Shown here in pieces: positions 22,901 through 34,900 of a stretch of 48,686 bases of DNA. Both the position numbers and the translations under genes were made by a program. This DNA comes from Acanthaster planci. Taxonomy: Eukaryota; Echinodermata; Asteroidea; Valvatida; Acanthasteridae. Position 1 is the first letter of the stretch. The number at the start of each line of letters is the position of its first letter. The stretch spans positions 1,072,138 through 1,120,823 of the forward strand of contig NW_019091526.1 in assembly GCF_001949145.1 (NCBI RefSeq), written 5' to 3'. Under the pieces are notes generated by a model. That model saw nothing but the letters and a program-made list of their open reading frames with translations, had not been told where the DNA came from and ran no database searches.

Positions 22901-25900
22901 CTGGTGACAATCAAAATTAATCCACAAATGAAGGAAAAACTCTGTTCACTTCATGAACTATTAATCATTCTTATTGGAAGCCTCCTTTCCACTGCTTTTA
23001 TAACTGTCAATGAAACCCCCTTTTCGGCTATTTCACATTCAATGGTTAGATGTCACTACTTCCGAATCTCAAACAAGAATTAACACATTTTATTGAAATG
23101 TAAGGGCAGGCACTTTTGCACTTCGATGTTTTGAGTATTTGCAAATCTTTAGCCTGTTTTCGTAACCATAGCTCTTTGTCTTTCACCCCACGATACGTCC
23201 AGACATTTCGAACTTAAGTTTGGGTCAGTGTACCGCAAATATCAAGGTACATGCCTCCAGCGGCTTCAGATTGTCAAAAGGAAAGAAAGCTTTTACCTGG
23301 CTTAGTGATACGAATCAACTCCGGAAAACAGTCAAAACCAACGTGCATGCTTCCAAACACTGCGGAAAAGCACACCCCGTCATACGTGTCTATGTATAAT
23401 GGAGACAAATAGTTTTCTTTCTGTTAGTCGGTAAATTTAATATTTGTTTTGCTTATTTTGTTCTTCTACAGAACCAGTTTTGTGTTCGGTTGTGCGGCGG
23501 TTTTCCCCCAAACTAACATATTATCCTCCCGGGTACTCTAGTGGTTACACACACTGGAAGGGGCAATTATCACGAACAGAGAACTGGTTTTCTAAGCCTG
23601 TCCGTTTTCGGCTGTATACTGACTGAGACTGGTAAGAATCGAGGAGCCCTCTGCCTAGAGGAATACGCAGAGTAACGCGCAAATCTTTGTGACTTATTCT
23701 GGTTCTTTCAATGCCATCATACCTTACACAAAATAATACACAAGGAGGGTTTGACCACCACAAACTATCAACAAGCAACCCAAACCTTTCAAGAGGTTTA
23801 GGGTTACCTCGTTAACTCAAAGCAATCTCTAAAATCTCACGCAGTTTTGAGATATACTTCAAAGCGGAGGATTAATATCAGTATAAAACCTCTACCCTGT
23901 AAACATCATTGCCGCACGCTACAATGTGGGACCTTGGGTTATATTATGTAGATATATATATCTCGAGTGCCACTGAACTCATGGATTCACAAGGTCGAGG
24001 AGCTATCAGTAAAACTACTTTGTCATAGGCAACAAATCATACAGACTACATCTCGATACACTGTAAAACAAATTTCTGGCAACAATATCGCAGGTCTGAC
24101 TACGATGTACTGCTCTTTTTCATATTAAACCTAATCTAACATATAATACATAAAATCACAAGACAATCAGCTCAAGACCTCTCATCCTGCAGGTTATGTG
24201 AGTTTCTACCAAAGGCTCCTACGCTATTCAACACCCAGCCCATACAGCACCTCCCCGCTCAGTTAAACAGGTTACCTGATCCGACTTTACCCACAGCTGT
24301 GAACAAACGAGGCTTCTGTACAGAAGTGCCCCTAAACGGGGCCAAAATATATTATGGAAATATATTATGGTTGGCTTGTTATGGCTGGTTGTGTTCATTG
24401 TTCGAATCCTGTTGCAAACGATCAATTTTGAAAGGTTATTATATTCACAGCCACACTTTGTAACCCTGATGTACATGTATGATTTCATTGAAGGACAAAA
24501 ACTCATTTCAACGAGACCTTGTATCAGATAATACCATATTACCTAATTATACTATTTCAGCCCCGTTCCGAACAGGGTCATTTCTATGTAAAACCTTGTT
24601 TGTTAACAGCGACGGGTATATAGTGAAATCAGGTGCCTTCGGCTTCGCCCTGCCAAGGCAAAAAATTACACTGATCTCACGACTTTCCGTTCCGGACGGA
24701 GGTCATACGATTCAAGAGTATAACCTCCTCCACTGAACGTAGTTGCCAATGATGCTTCGCCTATTCTTCAATATCTGGACCGCAACTGATGAGAAAGTGG
24801 GGTTTGTGCACGTACACAACTGAGGGTGCACTTAGGAACTTTAGCAAGACAAAAAATAAATGAGAATCGCGACCATGGGTGTTGACGGTAAACGGAATTT
24901 AATATGGACAGGATAAGTTCGGAATGGAGTGTTGGTCACGTGGACATAGGGCGATACAGGACCTTGATAAGAAGAGTAGTCGGAATCATTGGGTCTGGTA
25001 TCCTACTGCTGTACTGTGAATCAAAAATTCGCTCAATGAAAGCATTTCTAAAGTTTTTGTCGGCTTACTCCCAAGTTTATGAAAAAGAAACGACTCTCAA
25101 ATAAAAAGAAAATTTGTAAAAACAAATATCAGCCTTTTTCATGCACAAAATAATGCTGCGTTGAAGTTTTTTCCTGAACACAAAAATTCACAACTAAAAG
25201 TATCAAAATACCTTTTAGAATAGGAAATGAGAAATCAAAATTACGTTTAACCAAAACAAGGTGCATTTTAAAGAACTGTTGTAAAGGTATATTGCCTAGA
25301 GTTTTAAAAGCCCGCTGCGCACATTCCCAAAATGACCGGATTACCGGTAGGGTTTTTGTCATCACTGCGGTAGATCTTAAAGTTACTATTACCCTGTTTC
25401 ATGATCAACCTATTTTCGATAATGAGAAATACTGTGACCTCGTGTACAGTCACATCGGTCCACGTTTTCAGTACATGTTTCACCGTTCTCAAGTACGATG
25501 GTAAGCGTCCAGTGTTCCGGTGAAACAGTCAAATCGTTAAGGGTCTGCGGCAGACTTAAGAAAATTAAAATCTTACCATCTGAAATGGGCAGACGATTTG
25601 GCCCCAGTAACTCGGAGTAGAAGGTATTGTACACTCCCTTCTTTTGACTGATCTCAAGCGATTCCTCAGATGCATCGAGGCCGTGTAAGGTGAGGTAACC
25701 TCGTCCTTTCAGCTGCAGATGCGGTCACATGGATTATTTTCAAAAACCGTAACATAGGATTGTTGGGAACCTACAAACAATTCTGTCGAAAACGATGCTA
25801 GCCCCTGAGTGGCTACCATACCCTTCCACTGATACATTCTAATTGATGTGTGCATGCGTATCTAGAGTGTGAAGGCAAAAGCTTGAGTGGCCTACTGAAA

Positions 25901-28900
25901 ATTTACAGGGGCAGAAATTGCAACGTATGATTTTCTCTCAGCTTCCGCACCTTTTAACAGATGATGAGATATTGCAACCTATAGAGTAGCTGGAAGAATA
26001 ACAACAACAATTAACGACAACAAAAACCACAAAATAAGAAGAACCACCACCGCCACCACAACAACAAACACTACCCCATCCCCATCCCCAACACCACCAC
26101 CACCACTGCCCACCACTACAACAACAAAAGGCAGTTAGAGTAAAAGTATCGATTTGCAACAACCACTGCCTCCACCACAGCCATCACCAAGACCTTCAAC
26201 ATCCCATAACGAGAAAAGCTGACAACGACAATACACAACAAATCATGTGCAGCTTCTCCAGGCTGGTATATTTGTATACCCAATGTTACCTCTTGGCCTA
26301 GGAGTCCTGTGCCACATCCAACATCAAGCAGTAGACTTGATTTCTCCGGTATATATCTCGATACAAGATCCGCAAGTCTCTTGTGACCAACGTATCCGAG
26401 CGTGACCATATTCTGAAAAATAATAGAAATACGCTGCTTATATCCAAATGAAATGATCTTTTTATTCCCTGCTTCAAATTCACACGCATCCCCCATGACG
26501 AGCAGGAGTGACATTTCGCTTAAGTGAAATCAGTGCTTTTCATTATTTCAGCACAATAACAATGATTTACACTGATGACCTCTAGAATTTTTACAATTTA
26601 AAAGTCCTTGAATGATATTGATAAATTAAATGTTTTCCATATGTCTCAGAATTAGTTTTGGGACATCTCAGTAACGTTAAAATGTCTCCCCTTTCTATGA
26701 GAAGATAGCTGCAATTTTTCATCAAGATATCTTGACTATGAAAGCTTCATTTCAGGCAACATTTAAGATCTATTCCAGGTAACCTTTGAAACATTTAAAA
26801 GACACATAGGCTTACTTCTGCCTCTCTAGCACACTGACGTTAATGATTCAAGATATCTTGAAAACATCAAATTGAGACATCTCTGATGTTTTTTTACATA
26901 TCTAGAAATCATTTTTAGATATCTTCAAATTGATTTAAGATACTATCAAAGCATACAAATACAATGTATAATCTTTATTGGCATACATCCAGATATTATA
27001 GCGTGGGGGAGTGTGGGGGAGGGTGCCGTAAAAAAACAGATATTGCATACTCGGAGGTTAAAATGCTTTAAAATAAGGTTGGTTTACTGCATACAATTCA
27101 TACCAAAGATACAATGGAATTAATACAACTGGACTTGAAATCAAGTTGGTAAAAGGCCGGGCGTTGTCTACCTTCCTCGCGATGCTTACTCGGTGCGGTG
27201 AGGCGCAGGAACGGTCAGTGCAACCTTGCTCCCCAATGTGCGTGTTCCGGTGCCCAATTATATCGACTTGAACAATCTGCAAGCCCTTTTGTGCACAAAA
27301 TAAGGAGCTTGCTACCAAAATTGGATGGAGCACAGTGATTGGCTAAGAATCACGATTAGACCTTTATAAGTATTTTTGGGGCTATTTGATTGGTCAGTTG
27401 AACGTTTCTAAATAAGCAACAACAACGGTCTCGTTCATAAAGCATCGGTTCTTTTACCGAACAAAGAAAGTTAATAGATTTCCTTGAATAACTATGCATA
27501 CTTTGTCTTTAAACGCTCTATTAAAAGGGTTATTAATGCAAAATATGAAAAACAAAACTGACACTCAATCAAATATAGACCTCCCTACAGATAGACTTAC
27601 GGGATTAAAAATTCCGTGGTCACAGACTTTCGGGGTCATTTTCTGCAGAAAGTAACCACAAATTGGTTAATGTGTTTTTCAATAACCAAGTTTATGAGAA
27701 AATTTTGACCACGGAAGAAACAGTCACATTAATTTGACATTCTAATTGGTTAGAAATTTGTCAAGCCATATCGCCAGGGCGAAGTGATACACACTGTTTT
27801 GAGGACATGTCAATATGTCCTTTTCAACCAAGAACGTTATAAAAGTGACGAGTGCGGTTGCAATTTAAGTTCAAAATTGTAATTGGTAATGAAATAAGTT
27901 TTAATCCCCAAAAAGTCTGATTTCAGGATGTATATCGCGTGAAATGTCCTGGATCAGACGCTAGGCCAAGTTTGACGCGCCCTGCGTATAGGTATGCATG
28001 CTCGTTTGGGGCTGCAAGTCGAGATTTTACCAGATTTGGCGGTAATGGAGAAGTTTCTGGCAGACTGGGGGGTTCGCCGACTACATTTAACAGTTTAAGG
28101 TACCTTTTAGAGAAACATTGTTAGTGTGGACCTTGTTAGATAAAAGCGTAACTGAGGAAAGTGTATGTGTTAGGCCTATTGTTACTAAACATGTTACACT
28201 GGGCACATGCTGGGGCGCTGGGGCACTACTTCTACGCCATCTTGATTTTCTCGTGCTGCCGAGCTCCTTCTTTTCGCAATAGGTGAGGGACTTTATTTAA
28301 GCTACTCGAGAGAGTCAAGGGGCCGAGCTTTTCAAGGGTGTGATCAGATATGTTAGACTATCACGTTGGATGAGAGAATGCCGTTGTGGCCTAGACCCTA
28401 GTCTTGGCCCAAGACGTCAGTGATCAATAGCTGTTTTATTTCTGTTGAAAAGCGCCCTCGCACAACTAGATTTTACTTACTCTCACTAACGTTACTAATG
28501 TACTTCGAAGTTCGAACAACCATAGAGCTGGGTTGTAGCTCTATGGAACAACATAGCGGCTTCACGCGAGCACGTACCCTGTCGATAGTGTCTGGTTTGC
28601 AGGAAAGCATTAGTGACATGTACGACATAATTTTCAATCCGTACTAGACATGGAATTACCACTCTTCTAAAAGATTTCGTCGGGGACTACACTTGTGCTG
28701 CATCGCATCATGTTTGCGATATCTGTGGCAGAAAAATTGGGAAAACAAAATCGTTGTCTGACCCCGCGCAAGAAATACGTTCTCGTTTTTTTGGAACTCA
28801 CAATGAGCATGCTGCTTGAGGCCAAATTACTCACACAAGCGGCAAATAAACCTATACACGCAGCAAGAAAACGACAACCAAATTGCAGTGCGGGTACTTC

Positions 28901-31900
28901 GTCCTCGAGTGGTTTCTAAGGACGCTTTCCTGTACATGATTATGGGTCACCAAGAACAGCATCCTCTGTGATATCCTAGGCCTAACCTAGTCTGAGTATC
29001 ACCGTTCTACTCTGTGCTAACTCTGTACGAACGTTGTGTTGTCGTGTCTGTGTTGACGGGACTGCAGACAGCCATGATGCATGTGACCATACCATGGTGT
29101 ATTATTGAGGTCATCGAAATTTATTATGCATGCAGTTTAGCGAGTGCTGATTGGTTCGCTTGGAAAGCCGAGGGAAAAAGAAAGTACAAGTTAAAACGCT
29201 GCTGCAAGATTCTCAAGACGTTAGTGCAAACTGGTGCAGTCTACTTATGAGTCGTTCGGGGGCGCACTTTGCACCGTGTCCACTTTCAAGCACTAACGTC
29301 TTGAAACCAAGACTACCTAGACCCATGAACGTAATGTAAATCCCTCCAGTGAGAGAGCGCAAGACCAAACAACCTCAGAAATCACGTGATCTGATTGTTC
29401 TACCAACTGCCTCGCATCACCTGATCTTCCTGACTTCTCTTAACTTTTCCCCACCTACCTTTTGAGAGGGGTGTCAATCATGGCCCTGGCAGTGACTGAA
29501 AGGGGGGGAGGGGATATCCCTCCTCGTATATTTGTGCACAAAACAGTACTACATATGTTAATAAATGCAATACCTACTCTCCTCTAAAATACTCCTCCCC
29601 CTTTGGAAAATGTATCAGACCATTGTCTGGGATAATTGAGAATGTGTCTGGAAGCTTATGGTGTACTATTTACGACACACATTTCTCTCTCTCCTTAGCC
29701 TCCCTCCAGGCGACGCAACTACACGACGTGACGGCACGACGGCTCCCTTGCCTCGTGCCGTCGGGTCGCACCGTCGCCTTCTTGCCATTAATTTTGTACA
29801 CACACGACGCGTCGCGTCATGCGTCGCGTCGTACCGTCGCGTCGTGCTGTCTTAGGTCCTTTCCCTGTTGCATTTTTTTCTGCCTAAACGTCGCCCCTTC
29901 CGTCGCCCGTCGTGTCGTGCTGTCGTTCTTCGCGTTGTACGTCGTGTTGTGCACCGCGTCGCCTGAAGCAGGACGCGACGCACGACAAGACGCGTCGTGT
30001 GCTGTCGCCCTTTGCTTCATGGTGCTTATAGAGGGCGCCTTTACTGTTTTCTTTCGTTTCCTTCCCCCGGCCCGTGCTTGCGCAGTACATGCCATAGGTA
30101 CCAGGCCATGATTCTGTTGTTCTTTTTCGTGGATTCTTTCTAACTTTGTGTTTTCATTGAGAGTGAGTTGTTAAAGAAAACTCTTTTCCCTTTTTTAAAA
30201 TCAGATGTAATCAGAAAGAGCTTCGCCGACTTATCAACATTGCCTTCAGGAAATATATAACATTAACGTCAGCCACAACAATGTTTTAGCTATTCCTGAT
30301 CTAATTCTGATTTTCTAATAATTATTGTAAATCCAATCTAAGATGCAATACATCAATCATTATTACGTGCTTGCAAAAATGAAACATTCGGATCTGATGA
30401 GAAATTATGCACAAGGCCAAACAGAGAGGAAGAAAAGACACCGTCAAAATGGCAGTAGGATCTACAGTGTTTTATTAAGAAACACGCCGGCGGACTAATA
30501 TCATTGAAAGTGTGGTGCTGATGAAGTTAACGAGGAAGTCTAAACTGAAGGAAGACTGAAGACTGGATATTCTGAGGGTAATGATATAGTGCAGGCTGGA
30601 TGGTAACTACCGAAACCTGTTGTCAAACTTGCGGTCGTACAATAATGCAAATTGACTGGAGGAGGGGGAGAACTACTTGGAAACTGCTTGCATGGGCAAC
30701 AGAGAAATATTTATAAGGTTACAAATCTACCACGAATGTGAACTTCATTAACGGTCCTAAAAGGAAACTGGACGGACATTCGAACAAGGATCAGCCGGGT
30801 AAATTAAAAAGTGACGAATTCTGGGCTTACACTTATTATGCGAGAACACCTACATACGCAGATTTTCTTTTTGCTAGTTTTCATTTTTTTCGATAAAATA
30901 TGACAAAACTAATTCATTTTCATGAACGGAAAAAACACCCCCCAAAAAAACAAATCAACGCCTACGCCTCAGGGCATGTATTTTGCTTGCGCGTTAGACG
31001 GAAATGAGAGAAAACAAAAGAAATCATTGGCTGGGAAATTAAGGAGTGACGAATTCTGAGCTTGCAGTTTCCACTTATTTTGAAAGAGCAGTTCCTATTT
31101 ATTCGGATTTCCTTTTGCTCTTTTATCATTTTTTCAATAAAATATGACTGAAATTGATCCCAATTAATAAATCAATCAGAAAAAAACAATGAAAAGTCAA
31201 CACCAAAGAGCGACTATGTTTATTACCCATGAAACGATCGCGATAAGCAAATAGCTGATGTGAAGACGACCAAATAGAAACCCAAATCTCGCAGACTGAA
31301 ACAGACTGAAAATCGCCCACTGACACTGCATTGAATGAGCCGTAAAATGGGGCTAATACAAGGCATTTTTGCAGAGTCCCCACTTTTTGGGTGGACCGTG
31401 GCGCCAAGGATACGGAGGTAAGCCTAAGCCTCTAGTACAAGGGCCTAATAGGCCTCGGCTAGTCCAGGCCAGAATGCCAAACAACTGCGTCCGGATACTT
31501 GCCACAAAACTAGGCTATTGTTTGGTGTCTGTGACATCCCAATTATTCCGGCCGTGCTATTTAGCATCAACTCACAGAAGCAGCTTCAGCAAAACGTCAA
31601 CAGCTTATATACCTGCACCCTCTAAAGATTTCAAAGTGGTGTAATCATATTTTACAGACTCTATTAACATCTGCCACTGATGAAGAAAGAGCGAATGTGC
31701 TTCTGGATTCTCACAGGAAAACAAAAAAAATTCGCGATGTATTGTGGCCGCTATCTTTATTTTTTTTGTTGTCTACACAAAACAAGCTGACGGTCGTTCG
31801 GGATTCGCAAGAGCATGCAGGCCTGAATTTTTCGCTCAAATGTCATTTCGATGATGTGATATATTGAATATGATATGTAAGAGCCTTATTATTATTGTAA

Positions 31901-34900
31901 ACAACTATTTGCATAAAATGCTTGAATAATTTGTTGATTATTATATACATTTCTGGTAATGACACCAAGGATTCTTCAAAAGTACCCTAGGCACTGTAGC
32001 TCGCAAGCCTGAAGAAACCTATAGAGAGGAGACAATGAGAAGTAGCTACAGTTTTAGAGGTGGGAGGAAAACCCCAGAGGAATATTCTGGGTGGAACCCA
32101 CGGAATCAGGTAGGGACTGAAAACCAAATCCACATGTGGACCGGGCCGGATTCGAACCCGGGCCACAGAGGTGGAAGGCGAGGAAAGAACCAGTACGCCA
32201 ACCTGACTCCCCTAAGCCAACCTGACTCTTGTTGACGCTAATTAATCTAGCGTGACCCAATTATTTAGTTACACATTGATCTTAGGCCCGACTTCACGGG
32301 CTGCATAAGGACAGGTTTCCTACTTTTGGCACAAACATTAACTTTGCTCAGGTTAGAGTTATCCCACCAAGTCACTACTCTGTGAGACTTATAGAGTTAA
32401 CATTTTTCATGGGGTTGTAATGCTGGGCCTTGAGAATGTTCAGTAAACATGTTAGATTTTTGAAAAAATACTCAGTCTCCAGGTTTCACGGCCTGCCACC
32501 TGTTACACTCCAGGCCTAGGCCTCTACCTCACAGGAAAATGTGATTAGAAATGCGGAGTTTGCTTTACCAGATCAGTTACCACAAAGACTAAAAAAACCC
32601 NNNNNNNNNNNNNNNNNNNNNNNNNNNNNNNNNNNNNNNNNNNNNNNNNNNNNNNNNNNNNNNNNNNNNNNNNNNNNNNNNNNNNNNNNNNNNNNNNNNN
32701 NNNNNNNNNNNNNNNNNNNNNNNNNNNNNNNNNNNNNNNNNNNNNNNNNNNNNNNNNNNNNNNNNNNNNNNNNNNNNNNNNNNNNNNNNNNNNNNNNNNN
32801 NNNNNNNNNNNNNNNNNNNNNNNNNNNNNNNNNNNNNNNNNNNNNNNNNNNNNNNNNNNNNNNNNNNNNNNNNNNNNNNNNNNNNNNNNNNNNNNNNNNN
32901 NNNNNNNNNNNNNNNNNNNNNNNNNNNNNNNNNNNNNNNNNNNNNNNNNNNNNNNNNNNNNNNNNNNNNNNNNNNNNNNNNNNNNNNNNNNNNNNNNNNN
33001 NNNNNNNNNNNNNNNNNNNNNNNNNNNNNNNNNNNNNNNNNNNNNNNNNNNAAAACCACACCCACGTGCATAGTGTTATGACCCTTCCCCCCCCCCAGCA
33101 CTAAAAACAATGACCACATGAAAAAAAAATATTCTGTATGACTTGGAGTTCTTCAAGTAGTAGGATTAACCTAGGCTGGTAAAATTTGGTTTTCACAAAC
33201 ATTTCACGGTTGCTGTGCCAGCCCAGCACAAAATATTACACAAGCAAGCATGAAGATTTGTTATTTCATTAAGTTAAGCAGGCGTTCCCACCAAGGTATG
33301 CTTATAGGCTCGCCAAAAATGCAATTAGACAACGGAACATATCATCAATTGGGCAAGTATAAAACCAGGCCAAAAAGCCATGTAAAGACCTAAAAATGAA
33401 GGTTGATAAGAAAGAAATAAAGAAAATGAACTTAGCATCAGACGAGCCAGGTTCAACTGCTGATCACGTGATAAAAAAAATAGAAATTACACATTGGTTT
33501 CGTCAGGGTGTAGTTTACACCAGAGACACGATGCTCATTAACAATTAGAACCAAGGAACAGATTGTGGATAGAAAATCTTTAGTTTATTTATACAGATAG
33601 ATCAATGAAGTATGACACTCATCCTAAAAAGACAGTAAATAAATAATAATATAACCAAGTATATTATTCATTTAATTGATAAGATAACTACTGACTTAAA
33701 TGCCTCATTTACCACAGTTTGCATTTTCCTGGACCTCTCCAAGGCATTTGATACAGTCAACCCTGACATTCTTTTGTCTAAACTCAACCATTATGGTATC
33801 AGGAGAATTGTCTTGGAGTTGTTCAGGAGTTACCTTACTAACCGTAAACAGTATGTATGTATTTATAGATGGTTGTCAAATCTCCCATGGAGTTCCTCAA
33901 GGGTCTATTTTGGGGCCCCTTTTGTTCTAGATTAACGTCAACGATTTCAGTAAATCCTCTAACTTGTTTTCCTACATTTTGTTTGCAGATGACAGCAATC
34001 TTTTTTACAGTCATAATGACGCCAGTACACTATTTGACAGAGTTAACGAAGAACTAAAAAGGTTTTTGCATGGATTGAAGCAAACAAATTGACAATCAAT
34101 CTAAAGAAAACAAATTTTATGCTGTTCAGTAACAAGCCAATTAAATATATCCTTGATATATTTATTGATGATACTAAAATCTCAAATACTGAGTCAACTA
34201 AATTTCTGGGAGTGTATATTGACGAAGATCTTTCTTGGAAAACACACATGTATGTGTTCGATTGTATCAAGGAATATAGGTATACTATATCAGTTAAAAG
34301 CATTTTTCCCACAACATATTTTACTGACTCTGTATAATATTCTAGTTCTACCATATTTATCATATGGCATACTTGCATGGGGCAACTGTGGAATTAGCCT
34401 AATATATAGAAAACTTAAAAAAAAGGCATTGCGCATTATCAATTCTACATCTTTCAGGAACATAGTAATCCTTTATTTTACCAATGTAAAACACTAAAAG
34501 TCAGTGATATTTATTATTTCCAGCTAGGGACCCTCATGTATCAAGTAAATAATACTAATGTACCCAACTACATCAGCTCAATGTTCATAAAAAATGATAA
34601 AATCCATTACCATTTTACAAGGCAATGTAGTGAGTTTCATTTCTCTTCTGTACGCACGAAACTTGCAACCAAAACAGTTAAGCATGAGGGTCCCAAGCTG
34701 TGGAACTCATTACGTTTATTAAAAGATTTACCCACCTTGTTGCTATTTAAACAGAAATATAATGAAGTGCTTAATGAATAATTACAAGGGAAATAACTGA
34801 GCCTTACAGGCTACAGATTACAGGTTTTATTATTTTGTCTATGAATTCGTGTACACGTACTTATATACACTTTTTCTTTCTTAATTGCTATATCTAGATG

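Noticed and set aside
26116-26514. 132-codon frame read as a single gene
   Set aside because: Only 26412-26290 is homologous to methyltransferases; both ends are intron read-through past good splice sites.
29623-30111. 162-codon open frame on the + strand, with long overlapping minus-strand frames
   Set aside because: It runs through a CGTCG-repeat block and part of a dispersed repeat. Open frames on several strands at once reflect GC-rich composition, and the protein shows no domain.
32140-32200. Possible tRNA gene on the minus strand
   Set aside because: A and B boxes are present, but the cloverleaf and acceptor stem are not, and a SINE body follows.
32541-33119. Three open frames of 160-187 codons
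   Set aside because: They are almost entirely assembly gap.
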